DNA from: JBDRNO01 sp043811005
GTDB lineage: Bacteria > Bacteroidota > Bacteroidia > NORP154
Direction of reading: 5' to 3'
Length of the DNA: 17,924 bases
NCBI GenBank assembly: GCA_043811005.1
Contig: JBDRNO010000115.1
Span: 1-17,924 of the forward strand
Position 1 is the stretch's first letter, and the number at the start of each line of letters is the position of its first letter. The position numbers and the translations under genes were made by a program. The notes beneath the pieces were generated by a model. That model had not been told where the DNA came from and did no database searches. It was given only the letters and a program-made list of their open reading frames with translations. This document shows, piece by piece, positions 1-6,342 of this stretch.

Positions 1-100
1 TAATTATTACCATGGTCTGCCAGCTAAGTTGATATCTGAGGGAATTAATCCAAAGGTACCCTGGCTTTATGATTATAAATTGGATTTCAGGTTCAAATAA
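1..100 (+). CDS. C-terminal fragment of an unidentified protein
   Basis: An open frame enters from the left edge (codons in phase with base 2) and ends at TAA 98-100, giving 32 residues that end in YDYKLDFRFK. The alternating hydrophobic/charged tail with aromatic residues resembles the last strand of an outer-membrane beta-barrel, but that is only an impression. The family cannot be named from this fragment. It could also be chance open sequence, since there is no start codon in view. Confidence 0.4.
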   Translation, partial: NYYHGLPAKLISEGINPKVPWLYDYKLDFRFK

Positions 101-137
101 GATTCTTACTAAAATGAATACCCGATATAAAATAGCT

Positions 138-151
138 GATAATTATCGGGA
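138..151. repeat. Partial second copy of the TCCCGATA palindrome
   Basis: GATAATTATCGGGA keeps one full arm (TATCGGGA, 144-151) and the GATA of the other arm. Its outer TCCC is replaced by unrelated bases. It lies exactly where the T loop of the tRNA-Phe remnant should be. Confidence 0.65.
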
Positions 152-218
152 CGGGGACACACGGATTTTCAGTCCATTGCTCTACCTCCCGATAGTTATC
201 GGGATGAGCTATGGCACC
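152..218 (-). pseudogene. Broken tRNA-Phe (GAA anticodon)
   Basis: Read on the minus strand from 218, the sequence starts GGTGCCA, T, AGCTC, as a tRNA acceptor strand and D stem should. An 18-bp perfect palindrome, TCCCGATAACTATCGGGA (187-204), then sits inside the D loop. After it come GGTAGAGC (the D-stem partner), an anticodon arm with loop CTGAAAA (166-172, anticodon GAA at 168-170), variable GTGTC and the 5' T-stem strand CCCCG (152-156). At the T loop the homology stops and a second, partial copy of the same palindrome begins (138-151). The 3' T-stem strand, the acceptor 3' strand (TGGCACC expected) and CCA are missing, so this cannot be a working tRNA. Its promoter (233-263, minus) looks intact. 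Confidence 0.8.
187..204. repeat. 18-bp palindrome, TCCCGATA-nn-TATCGGGA type
   Basis: TCCCGATA (187-194), GT, TATCGGGA (197-204) is a perfect inverted repeat. It is inserted in the D loop of the tRNA-Phe remnant. It resembles short palindromic repeats I recall as dispersed in Bacteroidota chromosomes. Confidence 0.8.
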
Positions 219-232
219 TCCTTTTCGGATTG

Positions 233-263
233 CAAATATATATTTCAAATCGGTGAAAGCAAA
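233..263 (-). promoter_or_regulatory. Bacteroidota-type promoter of the tRNA-Phe remnant
   Basis: On the minus strand TTTG (263-260) is followed by 19 bases and then TATATTTG (240-233), an exact fit to TTTG-N19-TAnnTTTG. The tRNA-like sequence begins 14 bases downstream, at 218. The -7 box to gene distance is like that at tRNA-Gly in this window. Confidence 0.7.
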
Positions 264-282
264 ACTTTAACAAAAAAACAAT

Positions 283-313
283 TTTGAATCATATGACCTA
301 AGTGGTACATTTG
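283..313 (+). promoter_or_regulatory. Promoter of the M16 peptidase/methyltransferase operon
   Basis: TTTG (283-286), 19 bases, TACATTTG (306-313) matches the Bacteroidota sigma consensus exactly. Transcription would start near 320. That rules out a translation start at the GTG at 302 and favours the ATG pair at 332/335. It is divergent from the tRNA-Phe remnant promoter. Confidence 0.7.
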
Positions 314-334
314 CACCCGGATCAACTCACTATG

Positions 335-1555
335 ATGGAACTTCTCCTGCATACACTCGACAACGGTATCAGACTTGTTCATAACAAAATCCCCGGAATG
401 GTCGCGCATTGCGGACTGTTAATCAGTACTGGTTCGCGCGACGAGACAGACACTGAACATGGCATGGTACATTTCATCGAACATATGCTTTTCAAGGGTA
501 CAAAAAAAAGAAAAGCATATCACATCCTGAGCCGGCTTGAAGATGTAGGAGGCGAACTTAATGCTTATACCACTAAAGAGGAGACAGCCGTGTTTGCCTC
601 ATTTATGAAAGAGGACTATGAGAGAGCTGTCGAGATTATAAGTGACATCACAGTTAATTCAGTCTTCCCCGAGAAAGAGATTGAAAGGGAAAAAGACGTC
701 GTCATCGAAGAGATCCACTCCTGGCTCGATAATCCGGCCGAGCTCATTTTTGATGATTTTGAAGAACTGATTTTTGCGGATCAACCTTTAGGCCGCAATA
801 TTCTTGGCACATCCGAATCGGTTAAATCTTTCTCACAACATAGCCTGTCAGACTTTGTCTCAAGAAATTATTACACCGATCAGATGGTCTTCTGTTCAGT
901 TGGGAATATTGCTGATGATAAAATAGTGAGGCTTTTTCACAAGTATTTTGCTCCGGTTGCCGGGAAAAAAAGAGAGCCGGCACCTAAGGCTTCCCGGGGG
1001 TATAAGCCAGCCACAGTGACAAAACAGATGAATACTTACCAGAATCATTGTATTATTGGGAACATCGCTTACGATCTGAAAGACAAAAGGAGAATGGGGA
1101 TGTTCCTGCTTAATAACATTCTTGGAGGCCAGGGGTTGAATTCGAGGTTAAATATGTCGCTTCGCGAGAAAAACGGACTCGCATACAATGTGGAATCGAC
1201 CTATAATCCTTATTGCGACACAGGTGTTTTTTCGATATATTTTGGTACGGATGCTCATAACCTTGATAAAAGTATTTCCATTGCCATGTCGGAACTAAAG
1301 AAACTGCAGTGCGTGAAACTGGGAATAATACAGCTGAGCAAGGCAAAAAACCAGATAAAGGGATATCTTGCAAGAGGTTATGAAAACCATGAAAGTCTGA
1401 TGCTAAGCCTTGGGAAGAGCCTTCTTGTCTTTAACAAGATCGATAATATTGAAGAGATATGCAGAAAAATAGATAGTGTTTCATCATCGGAACTGCTTGA
1501 GATTGCAAATGACATTTTCGAATCTCCCAGGTTATCGACTCTGATATATAAATAA
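335..1555 (+). CDS. M16 family zinc metallopeptidase, single-domain processing-peptidase type
   Basis: This is a 406-residue insulinase/processing-peptidase-like protein without a signal peptide, so probably cytoplasmic. The zinc motif HxxEH reads HFIEH (residues 46-50 from this start). The third zinc ligand, a glutamate, lies about 75 residues later in VVIEEIHSW. The C-terminal half has the substrate-side signature GLAYNVES. Such enzymes degrade peptides inside a clamshell made by two M16 units; here the partner is probably a second copy. The frame is open up to a GTG at 302, but the promoter's -7 box (306-313) lies inside that extension. The second ATG (335) gives MELLLHTLDNG, which is where family members normally begin; 332 is equally possible. 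The gene ends 2 bases before the methyltransferase, with which it forms an operon. Confidence 0.9.
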   Translation: MELLLHTLDNGIRLVHNKIPGMVAHCGLLISTGSRDETDTEHGMVHFIEHMLFKGTKKRKAYHILSRLEDVGGELNAYTTKEETAVFASFMKEDYERAVEIISDITVNSVFPEKEIEREKDVVIEEIHSWLDNPAELIFDDFEELIFADQPLGRNILGTSESVKSFSQHSLSDFVSRNYYTDQMVFCSVGNIADDKIVRLFHKYFAPVAGKKREPAPKASRGYKPATVTKQMNTYQNHCIIGNIAYDLKDKRRMGMFLLNNILGGQGLNSRLNMSLREKNGLAYNVESTYNPYCDTGVFSIYFGTDAHNLDKSISIAMSELKKLQCVKLGIIQLSKAKNQIKGYLARGYENHESLMLSLGKSLLVFNKIDNIEEICRKIDSVSSSELLEIANDIFESPRLSTLIYK

Positions 1556-1557
1556 TT

Positions 1558-2190
1558 ATGAACCGGGAACTTGAGAAATTCCTTCTGGATCATTCTTCAC
1601 CTGAAGACCCAGTTCTTGAAGATCTCTACCGGCAGACACATATCAGGTTTGTTAATCCGAATATGATCTGCGGTCATCTCCAGGGAAAACTCCTTGAGAT
1701 GATCTCAAAAATGATACACCCTGAAAATATTCTTGAAATCGGAACCTTCACCGGATATTCCGCAATCTGTCTTGCCAGAGGGCTCAAACCAGGAGGTCTG
1801 GTTACGACTATTGAACTTAATGATGAACTTACCGGCTTTGCCAGATCTTATTTTCAAAAAGCCGGCGTTGAATCAAAGATTATCCAGCTAACAGGCAGAG
1901 CACAGGATATCGTCCCGGGACTAAACCAGATGTTCGATCTTGTTTACATTGATGGCGACAAACCGGAATATTCTGAGTATTTCAAAATCGTAATTGGCAA
2001 GGTGAAGACCGGGGGTTATTTAGTCGTTGATAATGTCCTTTGGGGTGGTAAAGTTCTGGAAAAAGATACAAAAGATCCCCAGACCAGAGGTATCATTGAG
2101 TTTAATGAAATGATCCGCAGACAGGAAAATATTGAAAATATTATCCTGCCGGTAAGAGATGGAATAATGTTAATCAGAAAGATAATCTAA
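1558..2190 (+). CDS. SAM-dependent O-methyltransferase, class I (catechol-OMT-like family 3)
   Basis: The protein is 210 residues, the usual length for the small metal-dependent O-methyltransferases (YrrM/caffeoyl-CoA-OMT group). The SAM site is visible as LEIGTFTGYSA (59-69), with an acidic residue at the end of strand 2 (E86 in TTIELND). The metal-binding aspartates are in YIDGDKPEY (D132) and VVDNVLWGG (D158, N159). The substrate is not predictable; small phenolic or tRNA-wobble substrates are known for relatives. The start is 2 bases after the M16 stop, so the two are co-transcribed and probably translationally coupled. No promoter is seen in front of it. It is followed by a large palindrome that may end the transcript. 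Confidence 0.9.
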   Translation: MNRELEKFLLDHSSPEDPVLEDLYRQTHIRFVNPNMICGHLQGKLLEMISKMIHPENILEIGTFTGYSAICLARGLKPGGLVTTIELNDELTGFARSYFQKAGVESKIIQLTGRAQDIVPGLNQMFDLVYIDGDKPEYSEYFKIVIGKVKTGGYLVVDNVLWGGKVLEKDTKDPQTRGIIEFNEMIRRQENIENIILPVRDGIMLIRKII

Positions 2191-2205
2191 GATTTTTATG
2201 TTTCC

Positions 2206-2305
2206 CCTTTGTGTCGCTTTGTGATGTACTTTGCGATACTCTGTGGTTCAATAAATTAGTTTAACCACAAAGGAACTCTAAGGATATCACAAAGTCGCTC
2301 AAAGG
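2206..2305. repeat. Large imperfect palindrome (two 43-bp arms)
   Basis: Arm 1 (2206-2248) and the reverse complement of arm 2 (2263-2305) agree at 32 of 43 positions without gaps, counted by eye, with a 14-base loop. The arms begin CCTTTG and end TGTGGTT. Sequences of this style (ACCACAAAGG...CACAAAG) resemble dispersed intergenic repeats seen in Bacteroidota. It could fold as a long hairpin and end the upstream operon, but no T-run follows. Confidence 0.7.
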
Positions 2306-2421
2306 ACTTTATAGACACCTCCTTGGAGATGGGTTTAGAGCAAATAAGCAGATTTAATGAACTATTGTTTCATGCCTGACATTATGGTACAGTTTTTGCA
2401 ACTTTCCAAAAAAATACTCAT

Positions 2422-3048
2422 ATGAAAAAGTTAATAATATTCCCTGTTTTAATCATTTCATTATGTGTTCTGGAAGCACAGACAAGCAGGACCGAAGTTC
2501 TCCGGGATCTTGAGCAAAGCCAGGCTGCAAATCAGCAGGGTACAGCAATAGCAACATTAAAAGCATCAAGTCGTTTATTTGGCGACAAGAATGACCTCAC
2601 CTCAGTTATCCTCATAATACCCTCAGGCTCAACAGTAAGTGTATTAGGTTCGGATGATACTTTTCTCCACGTTGTTTTTGATGAAATCGAAGGCTTTATT
2701 TTAGCACGTCATGCTGTAATAGACAGAACATCTGTTGCAGCCCGCTCACCTGCTCAGCAGGCTGAGCCTGTTCAGCAGCAACAACCTGTTCAGCAGCAAC
2801 AACAGCAGCAAAACAACAGGTTCTCATACCTGGAGAATAAGTATGGTACCGGTACAGCTGTCAGACTTTACGAAGGAAAGATATGGAAGGGCATGAGTGC
2901 TGAGATGGTTAAAGACAGTTGGGGAAATCCAAAGAAGATGAACCGTCTTATCAGCGGCAACAACATCCGGGAAGAATGGGTCTATAATAACTCCTGGTTA
3001 TTTATTCAGAACGACCGGCTTGTTGAATGGGGTCCGGTAAGGAAGTAA
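2422..3048 (+). CDS. Exported SH3-domain protein with Q-rich linker and SmpA-like C-terminus
   Basis: The 208-residue protein starts with a signal peptide (MKKLIIFPVLIISLCVLEAQ; cleavage near residue 20). A bacterial SH3-like domain covers about 48-100 (VLGSDDTFLHVVF...GFILARHAV). A glutamine-rich linker lies at 111-132. The C-terminal domain, about 137-205, has a pattern (LYEGKIWKGMSAEMVKDSWG, then EEWVY and a final strand) that resembles the SmpA/OmlA-type beta domain: a two-turn helix with GM..EMV, a GNP turn, and strands. The likely location is the periplasm or outer-membrane inner face, with a binding or structural role; the ligand is unknown. It stands alone between a palindrome and tRNA-Gly, with no convincing promoter box. 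CAG/CAA repeats in the linker are a likely site of length variation. Confidence 0.85.
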   Translation: MKKLIIFPVLIISLCVLEAQTSRTEVLRDLEQSQAANQQGTAIATLKASSRLFGDKNDLTSVILIIPSGSTVSVLGSDDTFLHVVFDEIEGFILARHAVIDRTSVAARSPAQQAEPVQQQQPVQQQQQQQNNRFSYLENKYGTGTAVRLYEGKIWKGMSAEMVKDSWGNPKKMNRLISGNNIREEWVYNNSWLFIQNDRLVEWGPVRK

Positions 3049-3092
3049 AGATTTCATCGGATTTTAGCTGAACAGTTAATTTATCCGCAGTT

Positions 3093-3122
3093 TTTGCAGA
3101 TAAAAAAAAATTCTTATTTTTG
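3093..3122 (+). promoter_or_regulatory. Promoter of tRNA-Gly
   Basis: TTTG (3093-3096), 18 bases, TATTTTTG (3115-3122) fits the Bacteroidota consensus. The tRNA begins 11 bases after the -7 box. Confidence 0.7.
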
Positions 3123-3133
3123 CCCGTGAATTT

Positions 3134-3206
3134 GCGGGAGTAGCTCAGTTGGTAGAGCATAACCTTGCCAAGGTTAGGGTCGCGGGTTCGAGTCCCGTCT
3201 CCCGCT
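3134..3206 (+). tRNA. tRNA-Gly (anticodon GCC)
   Basis: This is a full cloverleaf. The acceptor GCGGGAG pairs with CTCCCGC (3199-3205), and the D stem is GCTC/GAGC. The anticodon stem TAACC/GGTTA encloses loop TTGCCAA with anticodon GCC. The T arm is CGGG-TTCGAGT-CCCG. The discriminator is T3206 and CCA is not encoded. The last 14 bases and the flank recur at 3366-3392. Confidence 0.95.
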
Positions 3207-3219
3207 CAAACAAAAAAGG
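3193..3219 (+). repeat. 27-bp direct repeat, copy 1 (tRNA-Gly 3' end plus flank)
   Basis: This 27-base stretch, starting in the T stem of tRNA-Gly and running 13 bases past its end, is repeated without a mismatch at 3366-3392. Such a duplication of a tRNA 3' end is the usual footprint of an att site or of a local duplication. Confidence 0.85.
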
Positions 3220-3323
3220 CTGTGAAAACAGCCATTTATTATTTGGAAAGGACGACTCAGGTTTACCTGCAGGAGGACTGAACAAATAATAAATGATGCC
3301 ACGTAAGTGGATTTTTTGTTTGA
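3206..3323. repeat. Nested palindrome downstream of tRNA-Gly
   Basis: TCAAACAAAAAA (3206-3217) is complementary to TTTTTTGTTTGA (3312-3323), and CATTTATTATTTG (3233-3245) to CAAATAATAAATG (3283-3295), all perfectly. Between these two pairs each arm holds its own small hairpin: GGCTGT/ACAGCC (3218-3233) on the left and CCAC/GTGG (3299-3310) on the right. The centre holds CAGGT-TT-ACCTG (3258-3269). The whole could form a branched RNA or cruciform. The first small hairpin may also terminate tRNA-Gly transcription. Confidence 0.65.
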
Positions 3324-3365
3324 AAGCAACTCCCCGAAGGGTCCGCCCCGGCAAAGACGGGGCAA

Positions 3366-3392
3366 TCCCGTCTCCCGCTCAAACAAAAAAGG
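3366..3392 (+). repeat. 27-bp direct repeat, copy 2
   Basis: It is identical to 3193-3219. Upstream of it the tRNA body is absent; instead there is a G+C-rich hairpin, GCCCCG (3345-3350) with CGGGGC (3358-3363). This is therefore only a 3'-end remnant and not a second gene. Confidence 0.85.
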
Positions 3393-3416
3393 ATGCTAAA
3401 GCAGCCTTTTTTGTTT
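3381..3416. terminator. Bidirectional intrinsic terminator
   Basis: AAACAAAAAAGGATGC (3381-3396), loop TAAA, GCAGCCTTTTTTGTTT (3401-3416) pairs throughout except one A/G mismatch and ends in a T-run on either strand. It closes the tRNA-Gly flank before the M16 lipoprotein gene. Confidence 0.75.
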
Positions 3417-3493
3417 GATTTCCGACCAATGTAAAGTATTAATATTAACTTCGATACCCAAAACTTTAAATAAATAATCCAAAATACCTCATT

Positions 3494-6301
3494 ATGAAAA
3501 AATCAATCTATGTTATTTTTATCCTTTTAATTGGTATCATATTTTCCTGTAAAACAGTTAAAAAAGAGACAGTACATTCTATTCCTTTTGAAAAGTACAC
3601 CCTGCCAAACGGGCTTACCGTAGTACTCAATGAGGACAAATCAGATCCCATAGCAGCTCTTGCTATTTATTACCATGTTGGTTCAAGCCGCGAAGTGCCA
3701 GGAAAAACCGGATTCGCTCATCTATTTGAACACATGATGTTCCAGCGATCTGAAAATGTGGGGGAGGACGAGCTTTTCAGGAATATCCAGGGCGCGGGCG
3801 GTACCCTGAACGGCAGTACAAGCCAGGACAGAACCAATTACTACGAAGTGGTTCCAAAAAATGCTTTGGAAATGGTGATGTGGCTCGAATCGGACAGGAT
3901 GGGTTATCTGACCAATACTGTTACAAAGGCATCTCTGGTCAATCAGCAAAATGTAGTTCAGAACGAAAAACGCGAAAGTGTGGATAATGCAGCTTATGGA
4001 TTCAATTCAGGACTGATAGCCAAAAATCTTTATTCTCCCGGGCATCCTTACAGCTGGACTGTCATAGGTGAGATGGAAGATCTTACAAACGCAACTGTTG
4101 AGGATGTAAGAGCTTTTCATAAGAAGTTCTATGCGCCTAATAATGCCACTTTGACTGTTTCAGGCGATATAAACAAAGAAGAAGCAAAAGTCCTGATTGA
4201 AAAGTATTTCGGGGAGATACCGGCTGGCGAACCCATTGAGAAAAGAGAACCGATGCCTGCTTCCGTTGCTTCAACCATAAGGCTCTACCACGAGGATAAC
4301 TTTGCAAAAGCACCTCAGCTTACAATGGTTTTTCCAACAGTTCAACGCTATTCAAAAGATTCCTATTCACTTAATTTCCTTGGCGAACTGCTTGCCAATA
4401 CAAAGAAGGCTCCATTATATGTAGTTCTTGTAAAAGATAAGAAACTGACATCCAGGGTAATGACCCGTAACGGTTCCCAGGAACTTGCCGGTAGCTTCAT
4501 GATCTCAGTTGCCGCCAACCCGGGAGTAAACCTGACCGACGTTGAAAAAGCCATTTTTGAAGGATTTGAAAAATTTGAAAAAGAGGGTTTTATAGAAGAT
4601 GATCTGACAAGAATAAAAGCTCAGTATGAGACACGGTTCTATACCTCGTTTGCCAGTGTCCAGGGAAAGGCATTCCAGTTGGCAGAATACACTATGAATA
4701 CAGGTGATCCTGAGTATTATAAGAAAGATCTTGCTGCCATACAGGCTGTTACTATGCAGGACATCAAAGACGTATATGAAAAATACATAAGGGGAAAAAA
4801 ATTCATTCAAACAAGTTTTGTTCCTAAAGGTCAGGTTAACCTTATTGCAGAAGGATCGGTGAATGCCGGAATCGTTGAAGAAGATGTTACAAAAGCCGCT
4901 GAAGTAAAAGCTGCAGAAGTTACCGAAGAACCGATTGTCAAGACTCCAACAAAATTTGACCGTTCGGTAAAACCGGCTCCCGGTCCCGATCCATCCGTTA
5001 CTATTCCCCAGGTATGGACATCCACTCTGGGAAACGGTATAAAAGTATGGGGGATTAAGCACAGCGAACTGCCACTTGTCCAGTATTCAATTGTGCTCAA
5101 TGGGGGTCACATGGTTGAAGAGATATCAAAAGCAGGTCTGGCAAATCTTGTTGCTTCATTGATGAATGAAGGAACAAAAAACAAGACTCCCGAGGAACTG
5201 GAAGACGCGATAGGTCTCCTTGGAGCTTCCATAAGGGTCTATTCAGGGAATGAAGATATCACGGTAAGTGTAAGTACACTTGCAAAGAATTTTGAAAAGA
5301 CCATTGCCCTGGTTGAAGAGATGCTGCTGGAGCCCAGATGGGATGAAGAACAGTTTGGCCTTGCAAAGAGCAGGATAATAAACACTCTTAAAAGAAATCA
5401 GGCTAGTCCCGATTACCTGGCTTCAATAACTTTAAACAAGCTTCTTTTCGGTGAAAACAGTATCCTTGCTGTTGAGTCTTCCGGAACAGAAGCTTCTGTT
5501 TCATCTATTAGTATTGATGACCTGAAGGCTTTCTATGAAAAATATTTCTCTCCCTCAGTTGCCAGGCTTCTCATAACCGGCGATGTTGATCAGCAGAGAG
5601 TTGAAAATGCTTTCGCAGGGCTGGGTGCAAAATGGCAGCCTAAAGAGGTGTTATTACCTGAAGTGGTCGCCCCTTCAGCTCCCGAAAAATCAGCAATATA
5701 TTTTGTTGATATTCCTGATGCAAAGCAATCGGTTATCTCCATAGGAGCGCCATCAATATCCAGGACAGATCCTGATTATTATCCTGCCCATGTTGCAAAT
5801 TATAAGTTAGGTGGATCCTTTAACGGTCTATTTAACCTTATTCTGCGGGAGGAGAAAGGATTTACTTACGGTGCGCGTTCTAACATTTCAGGCTCAAAGA
5901 ATTACGGAACCTTTTCAGCCTCATCCAGAGTCCGTACAAACTCAACTCTCGAATCGGTTACAATCTTTAAAACCGAAATGGAGAAATATCGCGAGAACAT
6001 GCCCGGGGAGTATATTGATTTTACGAAAGATGCCCTTATAAAAGGGAATGCTCTCAGGTTTGAAACCATTGGTGGCCTGCTGGGTATGTTAAATACTATG
6101 AGTTCCTATAACCTGCCTATGGATTACATAAAGCAGGAAGAGGATTATGTTAAAGGGCTTACACCGGAAAAACAGCTTGAAGTCGTTAAAAAACATATTG
6201 ATCCTTCTAAGATGTACTATGTGGTTGTAGGTGATGCTAAAACCCAGCTTAAAGAGCTTGAGAAAGTTGGTTTAGGTAAACCGATAATTGTGAAAAACTA
6301 A
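3494..6301 (+). CDS. Two-domain M16 zinc peptidase, lipoprotein (PqqL-like)
   Basis: This is a 935-residue envelope peptidase. The N-terminus MKKSIYVIFILLIGIIFSC is a type II signal peptide with the lipid cysteine at 19, although the -2 residue is an unusual F. The first M16 unit has HLFEH (H76, E79, H80) and the downstream glutamate in VVQNEKRE (about E158), so it should bind zinc. The second unit, about residues 500-925, lacks HxxEH (NLVAS at the equivalent place). It keeps the EEKGFTYGARS signature, so it is the usual inactive partner half that closes the clamshell. A Lys/Glu/Val-rich linker (about 465-500) joins the halves. The likely job is degradation of short peptides in the periplasm. 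It is transcribed alone, after a strong terminator and facing the antiporter gene. Confidence 0.92.
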   Translation: MKKSIYVIFILLIGIIFSCKTVKKETVHSIPFEKYTLPNGLTVVLNEDKSDPIAALAIYYHVGSSREVPGKTGFAHLFEHMMFQRSENVGEDELFRNIQGAGGTLNGSTSQDRTNYYEVVPKNALEMVMWLESDRMGYLTNTVTKASLVNQQNVVQNEKRESVDNAAYGFNSGLIAKNLYSPGHPYSWTVIGEMEDLTNATVEDVRAFHKKFYAPNNATLTVSGDINKEEAKVLIEKYFGEIPAGEPIEKREPMPASVASTIRLYHEDNFAKAPQLTMVFPTVQRYSKDSYSLNFLGELLANTKKAPLYVVLVKDKKLTSRVMTRNGSQELAGSFMISVAANPGVNLTDVEKAIFEGFEKFEKEGFIEDDLTRIKAQYETRFYTSFASVQGKAFQLAEYTMNTGDPEYYKKDLAAIQAVTMQDIKDVYEKYIRGKKFIQTSFVPKGQVNLIAEGSVNAGIVEEDVTKAAEVKAAEVTEEPIVKTPTKFDRSVKPAPGPDPSVTIPQVWTSTLGNGIKVWGIKHSELPLVQYSIVLNGGHMVEEISKAGLANLVASLMNEGTKNKTPEELEDAIGLLGASIRVYSGNEDITVSVSTLAKNFEKTIALVEEMLLEPRWDEEQFGLAKSRIINTLKRNQASPDYLASITLNKLLFGENSILAVESSGTEASVSSISIDDLKAFYEKYFSPSVARLLITGDVDQQRVENAFAGLGAKWQPKEVLLPEVVAPSAPEKSAIYFVDIPDAKQSVISIGAPSISRTDPDYYPAHVANYKLGGSFNGLFNLILREEKGFTYGARSNISGSKNYGTFSASSRVRTNSTLESVTIFKTEMEKYRENMPGEYIDFTKDALIKGNALRFETIGGLLGMLNTMSSYNLPMDYIKQEEDYVKGLTPEKQLEVVKKHIDPSKMYYVVVGDAKTQLKELEKVGLGKPIIVKN

Positions 6302-6313
6302 CCGGAAGCAATT

Positions 6314-6335
6314 TCTTATCTTGTTACAGATAAGA
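6314..6335. terminator. Hairpin between convergent genes
   Basis: TCTTATCT (6314-6321), loop TGTTAC, AGATAAGA (6328-6335) is a perfect 8-bp stem in the 41-base gap between the converging M16 and antiporter genes. It lacks a clear T-run, so terminator function is only suggested by position. Confidence 0.45.
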
Positions 6336-6342
6336 TATGAGT

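Noticed and set aside
53..59. GGGTACC on the minus strand as another copy of the repeat end
   Set aside because: Only about ten bases match and they lie inside an apparent coding frame; chance is enough.
69..287. Open frame of 72 codons on the plus strand
   Set aside because: It crosses the tRNA-Phe remnant, its palindromes and two promoters; composition is not protein-like.
2386..2405. Promoter before the SH3 protein at GTACAGTTTTTGCAAC
   Set aside because: TA and TTTG are five bases apart instead of two, and no -33 box is at proper distance.
3145..3386. Minus-strand open frames containing RRDSNPRP and ERETGLEPAT strings
   Set aside because: These are the well-known false proteins produced by reading antisense through tRNA genes and tRNA 3' copies.
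4505..5062. Long minus-strand frame of 185 codons
   Set aside because: It is the shadow of the two-domain M16 gene, with no start context or domain of its own.
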